From positions 1 through 14,632 of the forward strand of contig JAUWLY010000031.1 of assembly GCA_030613445.1 (NCBI GenBank): a stretch of DNA of 14,632 nt, written 5' to 3'. The stretch comes from Candidatus Stahliibacteriota bacterium. Its GTDB lineage: Bacteria; Hydrothermota; Tepidihabitantia; SM23-42. The notes beneath the pieces are model-generated. The model saw only the letters and a list, made by a program, of their open reading frames with translations, did not search any database and was not told the origin of the DNA. Made by a program: the position numbers and the translations under genes. Positions 1 to 6,535 of the stretch are shown one piece after another. Within the stretch, counting starts at the first letter, position 1. Each line of letters opens with the position of its first letter.

Positions 1-1936
1 TCCAATTATTCGTTGTATAGTACAAAAAATGTTTTATTGCCAGCGGATCATATTTCCCATAGGAGAAGTCATCGTAAATATCATCAACACTGATAATCTT
101 GGTCAGGTAATCCTGCCTCCGATGATCAGCCAAAGGCGTTATTGCATTGCGAAAATTAGGATGCGTGATTATCAAGTATTCGCAGCCGGGCGATGCCGTC
201 CTCAAATCGCCGGGGTTACAATCCAAGAGAACTGCGGGCTTGGCAAATGAAAGCTTTGAGAAGTAAAGAAGCTGGAAAGAGTCGACCGCACCGGATAACT
301 GCAATTGATCACTGCCTATCGTGTAATCGCTCAATATCCTGGGTTTTCTTAGATCAGTGATGTCAAGCAATACAGGATTTGTGCCAACGCTTGAGCATTC
401 AATTGAATAATCTTGTCCACTTGTGTATAAAGCATGAAAAGGCTCATCCAAAATAGTCTGCCTTTGGTAGCGCAGGTCCGCACTGTTAAAATACGCCGTT
501 AAGCCAGTCGTAGTCCCTGATGGTCGGATAATGGTCAAGGTCAAAACCGACGAGTCACTGGCGAGCGAGCCAGTTCCGAGAAGATAGTGGGGTGGCAAGC
601 GGTCGCGTATCGTTAAACCAAGCGTATCATAGAGAAAAATACTGCCATCGAGATCGATCTGATAAATCCACAAACCGGAATTTAAAGTAAAAAGACCGAC
701 TTTGACCTCAGTCGAACCAGCGGCATTTGGATGTTGAACATTTATTGAACCGCTGCCGCTTGGACCCTCACCCGGAGAAACGTTAAGCCAGTACCAGTTC
801 GTACCCGAGCGCGTTGGATTGCTGATATCTTCTTCAAAATGGACAATCTCGTCAACTAAGGTTTCAAGTGTATTGCCGTTCCATGCTGCATTGACAGACT
901 CCATTCTCTGACCATTAGCGCCGCCAAACGTAAACCAGTAAACATTATCGAGTGCATAACCATTTTCAAACCACCAGTACCCAGTATCAACAACAAAATG
1001 GTTGGCTGGATAACCGTAAAACAATAGATAATCCTGCGCGTCAAAACTGTGATCATCCTCACCAGCCACATAAACTGGCACCTCGACGAGTGAATCACCA
1101 AAAGTAGTCTGTACATCCCTTGGCAAGAGCTCAAATGCCGCCGTGTAGATCTTCATGGTTTGGGGATCGAACTGGGCTGGGTCAAGACCAGCATCATCGA
1201 GCACATCATGGTCAATCTTACAAAGTCCTTCTTCGTCAACTATGATCTTAAACCAAACACCGCTTTCAAAAGGATTATCCATAACCTGCATGGGTTCACG
1301 TAACCAATTTTTACATTGTCCATAATTGATTATCGTTTGCTTATACATATTTTCAAACCCCTTGTCGATAATGGGTTTGCTCTTCGGGACTGTCTTGAAC
1401 CTGACATGGATCGTGAAATTCTGGACCACCCGTAATTCTCTGGTGACTGGATTGTACTGCACCGGGTTAACCCGGACACTAACCGTATAAATGTCTCTGA
1501 AATATCCAGGTTGCGAAATCTCCATGAAATCCCGCGGTAAAAAATTATTCTGCTTATAGATATCTGAAAGAACCGGTTTTAGTTCATATAAAGATGGCTC
1601 ATTTATGCTCGGCATGATTACCGGGTCAATCGTTATATCCTTAAAGACTTCTTCACGACCTCTAGTGATCGTTATTTCAAAATCACCACCCTGGGGTAAA
1701 CCGATCTTGTACAGAAGCGATGGCAAATCAGGCTCACCAGTCTTATTCAAACGCACACCATCAGCAAATCCGGTTAGAGACTCCGTCTCCAACAGTCCAA
1801 ATTCGGGCTGACCACGAGTGATTCGGTCGAGCGTGTACGTAATATCAAGCCCCTTCACGCCAAGTTCCTTCACGCTTGAAGCATTGACAACCAATAGTAT
1901 TAAACACAGGTTAATCATCTGTTTTCCTCGCTTCAT
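1..1936 (-). CDS. C25 (gingipain-like) peptidase, 5' part, runs off left edge
   Basis: I translated this frame by hand; it stays open for about 645 codons from 1936 to the window edge. The first residues (MKRGKQMINLCLILLVV) form a signal peptide: basic start, hydrophobic core, then NASS. The next ~220 residues resemble the C25 propeptide, with a 'TGEPDLPSLLYKIGLPQGG'-type stretch and a 'YTVSVRVNPVQYNP' strand. The last visible part, near bases 1-140, reads EYLIITHPNF, then HRRQ, then ISVDDIYDDFSYGKYDP, which is the opening of the gingipain/PorU catalytic fold. The catalytic His and Cys and any sorting domain lie outside the window. The start is uncertain. ATG 1936 supplies the basic signal-peptide residues but has no SD. 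ATG 1918 has GAGGA about 7 bases upstream but leaves an uncharged N-terminus. Either start overlaps the Trm112-like gene, implying coupled translation. Codons look more GC-rich than in the defence genes. Likely a secreted or surface protease or T9SS component. Confidence 0.87.
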   Translation of the reverse strand, partial: MKRGKQMINLCLILLVVNASSVKELGVKGLDITYTLDRITRGQPEFGLLETESLTGFADGVRLNKTGEPDLPSLLYKIGLPQGGDFEITITRGREEVFKDITIDPVIMPSINEPSLYELKPVLSDIYKQNNFLPRDFMEISQPGYFRDIYTVSVRVNPVQYNPVTRELRVVQNFTIHVRFKTVPKSKPIIDKGFENMYKQTIINYGQCKNWLREPMQVMDNPFESGVWFKIIVDEEGLCKIDHDVLDDAGLDPAQFDPQTMKIYTAAFELLPRDVQTTFGDSLVEVPVYVAGEDDHSFDAQDYLLFYGYPANHFVVDTGYWWFENGYALDNVYWFTFGGANGQRMESVNAAWNGNTLETLVDEIVHFEEDISNPTRSGTNWYWLNVSPGEGPSGSGSINVQHPNAAGSTEVKVGLFTLNSGLWIYQIDLDGSIFLYDTLGLTIRDRLPPHYLLGTGSLASDSSVLTLTIIRPSGTTTGLTAYFNSADLRYQRQTILDEPFHALYTSGQDYSIECSSVGTNPVLLDITDLRKPRILSDYTIGSDQLQLSGAVDSFQLLYFSKLSFAKPAVLLDCNPGDLRTASPGCEYLIITHPNFRNAITPLADHRRQDYLTKIISVDDIYDDFSYGKYDPLAIKHFLYYTTNNW

Positions 1937-2105
1937 CGATCAACATAACAGGGATATCGTCTTTTACTGGATACGCAAGACTGCACTTGTGACAAATTAA
2001 TTCTTCATCCTCTGTTTTGTATTCTAATTCGCCTTTGCATTTCGGACAGTTCACATTACCCCCACGGGATATTGTAGTTATTCCCAGAATGCTGTCAAGT
2101 ATCAT
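1911..2105 (-). CDS. Trm112-like zinc-ribbon protein
   Basis: This small protein (64 residues from ATG 2105) has two CxxC knuckles, CPKCKG and CHKC, around a GELEYK strand. It then has the family ending LAYPVKDDIPVMLIDEAR. This is the Trm112/YcaR zinc-ribbon family, whose eukaryotic members activate methyltransferases; the bacterial role is unclear. The usual N-terminal 'LLEILACP' helix is poorly matched here (LDSILGITTISRGGNVNCP). ATG 2105 has no SD and lies upstream of a good promoter (2071-2098). GTG 2054, preceded by GGGGG, would give a 47-residue zinc ribbon starting right before CPKC. The start is therefore open. The stop overlaps the start of the C25 peptidase gene. Confidence 0.78.
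   Translation of the reverse strand: MILDSILGITTISRGGNVNCPKCKGELEYKTEDEELICHKCSLAYPVKDDIPVMLIDEARKTDD
2071..2098 (-). promoter_or_regulatory. Sigma-70 promoter for Trm112/peptidase genes
   Basis: Read on the minus strand, TTGACA (2098-2093) is followed by a 16-base spacer and TACAAT (2076-2071). Transcription would start near 2065-2064. That is downstream of ATG 2105 and just ahead of the SD-like GGGGG (2063-2059) and GTG 2054. The spacer length matches three other promoters in the window. Confidence 0.5.
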
Positions 2106-2116
2106 CGGTTGACGGC

Positions 2117-2134
2117 TGTGACAAATTTGTCACA
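2117..2134. promoter_or_regulatory. Perfect 18-bp palindrome, possible CRP/FNR-type operator
   Basis: TGTGACAAATTTGTCACA is identical to its reverse complement. Its half-site TGTGA resembles CRP/FNR-family sites, but the spacing between TGTGA and TCACA is 8 rather than the usual 6. Its centre is about 61 bases upstream of the start predicted from the promoter at 2071-2098, a position typical of class I activator sites. A second inverted repeat, TGTCA/TGACA, lies at 2146-2160. The bound regulator is unknown. Confidence 0.5.
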
Positions 2135-2181
2135 CATTCACCTCATGTCACCCCTTGACAACTCACCAGGATGTTATAGAC

Positions 2182-2210
2182 AACAAACTGGATTTCGTAT
2201 CCGCTTTGTT
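2182..2210. repeat. Dispersed hairpin element, copy 1
   Basis: The hairpin has outer arms AACAAA (2182-2187) and TTTGTT (2205-2210), a C/C mismatch, an inner stem TGGAT/ATCCG (one T-G pair) and loop TTCGT. The 17-base core CTGGATTTCGTATCCGC (2188-2204) recurs exactly at 7649-7665, where different outer arms still pair. It lies 13 bases past the stop of the AlbA_2 gene. There is no T-run after it on the minus strand, so it is not a classical intrinsic terminator. Confidence 0.7.
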
Positions 2211-2223
2211 TAGTGAGCTTCAA

Positions 2224-3432
2224 CTACCGATTTTCATACGGACACTCAAATGTATCATTTGTAAAATATGGTACGCTTGTCGTTTCAAAACCGTGGGCAT
2301 TCCATATTTTTCCAAGAATATCTTTTGCAATACCATCAGGGTTCTCCAAATTGTAAATAGCTTGTGGTCCAATTGCTAAATTCCTCTTGGCATAAACCTC
2401 AACTTCGCCAGCAATAGGCCCGAAATGCGCTCTCAGAGATCTAACAAAACCATGTTTGTTCACATTATAAATGCATAGAAACGTAATGAATGTTTCTTCA
2501 ATTCCGAGCATTTGTCTTAGCAGTTTTAAACATCTAAGAAAATTAACAACATATTCAACAAGAGGAAAATGTTTGATAACAAATGATTCCTGTTCGCGCA
2601 CTTTTGTCAGATAGTGTTCCCCTTCTAATGGTACCATTATTTCATAATACCCATTTCTCATGAGTGTGATAGTTTTATATGTTAGTGGCCCGATTTTTAA
2701 ACCCTGCAGTGTTGGCTCAGGTCTACATTGATTGAAACCCATATTGAACCCAGCTCGACGTTGATCTGGTGGATTCTGCAAAAAACTGCGAATGGACTGA
2801 TCATCTATATCAATAAAATCTGTCCCAATTGTCAATGGTGCCGCACCGATAACGAGTGTTGTGTTGTCCGTAATCATGTCGCGTATTTCATCTTTTCGCT
2901 GTTCTATGAAATCTCGGATACTTTGTTGCAAGTTTTCTGTTCGCAGACATGCCTCTCGGATTTCCTCAATCGACATACGGGAAACCTGTCTGTCGTGACG
3001 AATGAAAAATCGATCCGCGCTTCTTAATACCATATGAGGTCTTCTTGTACTCCTTGGTACAAAAATCTTTATCATGGCGCCTTGTCCCTCTTCGTGAATA
3101 ATACCAACTTTGAGTCCGGGAATACGGGGTTCAATACTGCTTATACAACAGCGTATAATACGATCTCTCTGCATTTCTGCTTCTTCATCCGTTAACCACT
3201 GTATTTCATCCCCAGGCAAACCATTATCATCTTCTGGTATTCCGATTAGTATATAACCACCAAATGCATTTGCAATTGCTGAGATATCTTTTAACATTTC
3301 ACGTACATTGCTATCGCTATTTCCCCATACTTCTGATTTGTATTCCAAATTTTGCATTTCTGCAACATTGTTCTCAATCAAATTAGTTATATCTGTTAAA
3401 CATACATTTTCAAATGATTTACCGAAGAACAT
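2224..3432 (-). CDS. AlbA_2 / Schlafen-type putative DNA-binding protein
   Basis: This 402-residue protein has an AlbA_2 (Schlafen N-terminal-like) domain at about residues 15-165. The evidence is the start LEYK (29-32), then KDISAIANAFGGYILIGI (48-65), followed by an acidic loop EDDNGLPGDE. A later strand-rich part (IKIFVPRSTRRPHMV, RFFIRHDRQVSRMSIEEI) is usual for this domain. It is found in bacterial transcription regulators with predicted nucleotide or nucleic-acid binding, and in some defence proteins. Residues 170-402 match nothing I recognise and do not show the winged-helix end common in this family. AAAGGAGG sits 5-6 bases before ATG 3432, fixing the start. It is probably a single-gene transcript from the promoter at 3527-3555. 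The precise role is unknown. Confidence 0.85.
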   Translation of the reverse strand: MFFGKSFENVCLTDITNLIENNVAEMQNLEYKSEVWGNSDSNVREMLKDISAIANAFGGYILIGIPEDDNGLPGDEIQWLTDEEAEMQRDRIIRCCISSIEPRIPGLKVGIIHEEGQGAMIKIFVPRSTRRPHMVLRSADRFFIRHDRQVSRMSIEEIREACLRTENLQQSIRDFIEQRKDEIRDMITDNTTLVIGAAPLTIGTDFIDIDDQSIRSFLQNPPDQRRAGFNMGFNQCRPEPTLQGLKIGPLTYKTITLMRNGYYEIMVPLEGEHYLTKVREQESFVIKHFPLVEYVVNFLRCLKLLRQMLGIEETFITFLCIYNVNKHGFVRSLRAHFGPIAGEVEVYAKRNLAIGPQAIYNLENPDGIAKDILGKIWNAHGFETTSVPYFTNDTFECPYENR

Positions 3433-3526
3433 CTTTCCTCCTTTGTTGCCTGCAAGCTTTCAAACTTTCTCAATCAAAGCACAAATACTGCCATTCTCAA
3501 TTTTTTGCCCTCTTAAGGATGTCTTT

Positions 3527-3555
3527 ATTCTATATGAAGGCAAAACAATTGTCAA
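3527..3555 (-). promoter_or_regulatory. Sigma-70 promoter for the AlbA_2 gene
   Basis: On the minus strand, TTGACA (3555-3550), a 17-base spacer and TAGAAT (3532-3527) give 11 of 12 consensus bases. Transcription would begin near 3520, leaving a leader of about 85-90 bases before ATG 3432. Confidence 0.5.
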
Positions 3556-3573
3556 TAGAACAACTTTTTACAT

Positions 3574-3588
3574 CAAGCGGATTAGTAT
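3574..3588. repeat. 15-base dispersed repeat, copy 1
   Basis: CAAGCGGATTAGTAT occurs here and again exactly at 13128-13142. Both copies lie a few dozen bases downstream of minus-strand T9SS cargo genes. Read on the minus strand it contains AATCCGCTTG, resembling the ATCCGCTTGGT arm of the hairpin at 7644-7670, so the elements may be related. Confidence 0.5.
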
Positions 3589-3611
3589 TACACTGGGTCT
3601 TCCACAATTTT

Positions 3612-4988
3612 CTATCTGACCTTGACTACTTTTTGTGTTATCTTCCCATCAACTTCAATAAAATAGACACCTGGTTTGATTCTATCAAGCATTACGACCC
3701 GCCCCATGATGTCAAAGACCTTACATTTCTTGCCTTCAGGCAGTAGTAAAGGTCCGCTGAAAATGGTGGTACCAAAATTACTATACTTTACAGCCTCGAC
3801 TTTTTCCTCTTCAATCCCAGGTTCTGGTGCAATTTTTAAAAGCCAAGCGTCAAAGAATCCTCCACCAAATGACGCTGTATAGCCCGCAACAACATAACCG
3901 CCGTCAGTGCACTTCTGGATGTCTACTCCACCATCCTGTGATGTCCCGCCGTAGGTTCTTGTCCCCAATATATTACCGATCGTGTCAATCCTAACTAACC
4001 ACAAATCGTCTTCACCCGCTCCATAAGAGTATGTATTACCAACAAATAAGTGACCACTATCTGTGAGCTGGATTACTGAAAAGGCGATATCGTTGGAATC
4101 TCCTCCATATGTTCTGGTCCATAGCGTGTCACCGAGAGAATCTGTTTTTATCAAATATGCATCATCGTTATACGTGGGATTAAATGAACATGAGCCTCCC
4201 GCGATTATATAGCCACCATCAGTGGTCTGTTGGACAGAATTGCCCCAATCCCAACTGATACCACCATAAGAACGCGTCCATAGTGTGTCTCCTGCAGAGG
4301 CAGTTTTAATCACGTATACGTCACCACTATCAAGACTGAACGATCTTGTTGATCCTGCGATAATATAACCTCCATCAGTTGTTTGCTGGACTGAAGAAGC
4401 AGCATCGTAACCAGTCCCTCCATATGTTCGTGTCCATACTGTATCACCTAATGAGTTGGTTTTAATTAGAAAAACGTCGCCTTCACCTGCGCCGAATGAA
4501 TTTGTAATAGCCACGACAATGTAACCTCCATCCGCTGTTTGTTGAACTGAACCAGCAAGTTCTTCATTATTACCACCATAGGTTTTAACCCATACTGTAT
4601 CTCCAAGAGCATTTAATTTCATCAAGACAATATCATCAAAGAAGATCGAACTTGTGTCAACAATAGCGGTTAGTACAAGAACAATGTATCCGCCATCTGT
4701 TGTTTGTTGTATTGAGGTACACCACTCCTGTAAATTGGGATTACCATGAAGCCTTGTCCACAGTGTGTCACCAAGTGAGTCAGTTTTGACAATGTACACA
4801 TCGCCTGTATCCATGCCAAATGGTTCATTGCCTCCTCCTATAATGTATCCGCCATCGGTTGTTTGATGTACTGAACTAGCACCCTCGAAATCTGGTCCAC
4901 CATATGTCCTTGTCCACAATGTATCGGGTGCTTGGGCAAATGAAACAGTAATGAATAATATACACAATACTATAAAAAAATTCTTCAT
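3612..4988 (-). CDS. Secreted seven-repeat propeller protein with T9SS sorting domain
   Basis: A 458-residue exported protein. Residues 1-19 are a signal peptide (MKNFFIVLCILFITVSFAQ). Seven repeats of about 52 residues follow, each of the form DTLWTRTYGG, then SVQQTTDGGYIIAG, then GDVYLIKTDSLG. Seven copies suggest a seven-bladed beta-propeller. The last ~40 residues (KKCKVFDIMGRVVML, then GVYFIEVDGK, ending KVVKVR) are a type IX C-terminal sorting domain, so the product should cross the outer membrane and be released or anchored there. ATG 4988 is chosen because GGGGAGGAAAGG precedes it and the signal peptide starts there; an in-frame TTG at 5033 would add 15 residues not resembling a signal peptide. 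Ligand and function are unknown. Confidence 0.9.
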   Translation of the reverse strand: MKNFFIVLCILFITVSFAQAPDTLWTRTYGGPDFEGASSVHQTTDGGYIIGGGNEPFGMDTGDVYIVKTDSLGDTLWTRLHGNPNLQEWCTSIQQTTDGGYIVLVLTAIVDTSSIFFDDIVLMKLNALGDTVWVKTYGGNNEELAGSVQQTADGGYIVVAITNSFGAGEGDVFLIKTNSLGDTVWTRTYGGTGYDAASSVQQTTDGGYIIAGSTRSFSLDSGDVYVIKTASAGDTLWTRSYGGISWDWGNSVQQTTDGGYIIAGGSCSFNPTYNDDAYLIKTDSLGDTLWTRTYGGDSNDIAFSVIQLTDSGHLFVGNTYSYGAGEDDLWLVRIDTIGNILGTRTYGGTSQDGGVDIQKCTDGGYVVAGYTASFGGGFFDAWLLKIAPEPGIEEEKVEAVKYSNFGTTIFSGPLLLPEGKKCKVFDIMGRVVMLDRIKPGVYFIEVDGKITQKVVKVR

Positions 4989-5056
4989 CCTTTCCTCCCC
5001 ATCTTCATTTGCCATATCTACAAAAGTTGTCAAATATCTAATATGCTAATTACGGA

Positions 5057-5084
5057 ATTATACAAAGGTATGAAAAAATGTCAA
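5057..5084 (-). promoter_or_regulatory. Consensus sigma-70 promoter for the secreted propeller gene
   Basis: Minus-strand TTGACA (5084-5079), a 16-base spacer and TATAAT (5062-5057) match the consensus fully. Transcription would start near 5050, about 60 bases before ATG 4988. Just upstream, 5087-5102 (TGACACAAATGTGACA) is an imperfect palindrome using the same TGTGAC-type words as the 2117-2134 operator candidate. TGTCA/TGACA arms at 5079-5091 overlap the -35 box. Confidence 0.65.
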
Positions 5085-5142
5085 GATGACACAAATGTGA
5101 CACAGGTAGTTGTGTTTAGTATGTTATTGTTGGATTCCCAGT

Positions 5143-5244
5143 GGACTATAAGTCCGCGCGGTTAATAGATGAGAATCAACGGACCACCAGTCCGTCGTGC
5201 TATCTTTGAAGAAATTAATGATCTATTCCACGGATTAATGTCCG
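5143..5244. repeat. Cluster of three small hairpins in the 4989-5296 intergenic region
   Basis: Three short stems lie close together: GGACT-ATA-AGTCC (5143-5155), CGGAC-CACCA-GTCCG (5180-5194) and CGGA-TTAATG-TCCG (5231-5244). The string AGTCCGTCGTGCTA (5189-5202) recurs exactly at 7627-7640, and AGTCCGTCG recurs at 13171-13179. The divergent gap 4989-5296 contains these hairpins, one promoter on each strand and no open frame. Confidence 0.5.
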
Positions 5245-5261
5245 AAGGATTAAGTAAAGGA

Positions 5262-5289
5262 TGGACATCTAAAGTACTCTGGATATAAT
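5262..5289 (+). promoter_or_regulatory. Sigma-70 promoter for the HAD-GNAT genes
   Basis: TGGACA (5262-5267), a 16-base spacer and TATAAT (5284-5289) match 11 of 12 consensus bases. The predicted first transcribed base falls at about 5296-5297, the A of ATG 5297, implying a leaderless message. The upstream ATG at 5288 overlaps the -10 box and would not be in the transcript. Confidence 0.5.
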
Positions 5290-5296
5290 GTCATAC

Positions 5297-5983
5297 ATGG
5301 GACTTAAAAATGTATTACTTGATGCCGGCGGTGTAATCCTCGATGAAAGTGAACAAGAAACAATAAAGGCTGAAATAATCACTTCTCTCATACGACATTA
5401 CAGACCAGCATATACTATTCAAGATTATTGGAATGATGTCGAGTCTGCAGTGAAGATGCATTCTACCTACATTTATCAATCCATCATCTGGAAGAATGTA
5501 AAACCAAAGCTTGAAAAATATATTGAAATCAAAAATGAGTTTAGAATACTCCATAGACAGAAAAGTCTTTCTCTGAAATTAAATGAAGGGATAAAAGAGC
5601 AAATGTCAAGAATATCGCAGGAATTTAAGATCGTTATTGCTGGGCAATATGGAAGATCGATAATTGATCTACTTGACGAAGAAGGTATCTCAAAGTACCT
5701 ACACTCAAGAATTACGCAAGATGATTTTGCAATTACAAAACCTGATCCAAGATATTATGTACAGATTATGGAAAAAGTTGATTTCAAGGCAGAGAATAGT
5801 GTTATGGTTGGTGATAGAATTGATAAAGATATTATACCAGCTAAACAAGTTGGGATGAAGACAATCCTCTTCAGAACTGGGCTTCATGGAAATCAACAAG
5901 CAAGAATTCCTGAAGAGTTACCAGACAAGGAAATCAATGAAATAGGAAAACTGTATGATGCTATCAGTGAACTAAATCCATAA
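5297..5983 (+). CDS. HAD-superfamily hydrolase
   Basis: This 228-residue protein has the HAD phosphatase layout. Motif I is VLLDAGGVILD (nucleophile D9, D16), a helical cap follows at about residues 20-105, the motif III lysine is K148 in TKPDP, and motif IV is VMVGDRIDKD (D173, D178). These residues support Mg-dependent phosphatase or dehalogenase chemistry on a small cytoplasmic substrate. The motif II Ser/Thr is not obvious: the expected strand reads FKIVIAGQYG, with Ala-Gly at the position. ATG 5297 is chosen because MGLKNVLLDAGG is a typical HAD beginning and ATG 5288 lies inside the -10 box; no SD is seen. It is followed after 7 bases by the GNAT gene, so the two are likely co-transcribed. 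The substrate cannot be told. Confidence 0.87.
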   Translation: MGLKNVLLDAGGVILDESEQETIKAEIITSLIRHYRPAYTIQDYWNDVESAVKMHSTYIYQSIIWKNVKPKLEKYIEIKNEFRILHRQKSLSLKLNEGIKEQMSRISQEFKIVIAGQYGRSIIDLLDEEGISKYLHSRITQDDFAITKPDPRYYVQIMEKVDFKAENSVMVGDRIDKDIIPAKQVGMKTILFRTGLHGNQQARIPEELPDKEINEIGKLYDAISELNP

Positions 5984-5990
5984 GAGCAAT

Positions 5991-6482
5991 ATGATTGTAC
6001 AGATCAAAGAAGCACTAGTTGAGCAAAAACCCATCCTTCAACGGCTTATGCAATTATATCAATATGACTTCAGTGAAATCGAGTCGTGTGATGTTAACGA
6101 AGATGGCATTTATAAATACAAATATCTTGACCTTTATTGGACTGAGCCTGGCAGGTTACCTTTTCTGGTCTATGTTGAAAAAAAGATCGCTGGATTCGCG
6201 CTTATCAATAAACATAGTTATTTATCAAACGATAAAACCACACGTGTTGTATCCGAATTTTTCATAATGAGGAAATATAGAAGACAAGGAATCGGAACTC
6301 ATGTTGCACAAAAAATATTTGGAATGTTTCTTGGTAAATGGGAAGTGCAGCAAACTGAAAATGATAAAATAGCACAATCTTTTTGGAGAAAAGTAATAAA
6401 CAATTATACGCAGGGGGACTACAAAGAGGTACATTTAGATAATGAATTGTGGAAAGGACCTGTGCAAATATTCACAAAATAA
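5991..6482 (+). CDS. GNAT-family N-acetyltransferase
   Basis: A 163-residue cytoplasmic protein with the GNAT fold. A strand LPFLVYVEKKIAGFALI (56-72) precedes motif A, VVSEFFIMRKYRRQGIG (86-102), whose RRQGIG loop binds the acetyl-CoA pyrophosphate. A C-terminal NDKIAQSFWRKVI helix is typical. It would transfer an acetyl group from acetyl-CoA to an unknown amine. The start lies 7 bases after the HAD stop, with a weak AAGAG upstream, so translation is probably coupled to the HAD gene. Nothing in the sequence fixes the acceptor. Confidence 0.87.
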   Translation: MIVQIKEALVEQKPILQRLMQLYQYDFSEIESCDVNEDGIYKYKYLDLYWTEPGRLPFLVYVEKKIAGFALINKHSYLSNDKTTRVVSEFFIMRKYRRQGIGTHVAQKIFGMFLGKWEVQQTENDKIAQSFWRKVINNYTQGDYKEVHLDNELWKGPVQIFTK

Positions 6483-6535
6483 TGAAACAATATCTATGAA
6501 TTATCTGATGCTAGTAACGTAGAGGGAGTGTTGAT

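Noticed and set aside
856..1134. 92-codon minus-strand frame
   Set aside because: It is an out-of-frame shadow of the C25 peptidase gene on the same strand.
3308..3746. Overlapping plus-strand frames of 103 and 110 codons
   Set aside because: They lie opposite the ends of two clear minus-strand genes, lack SD sites and encode no recognisable motif.
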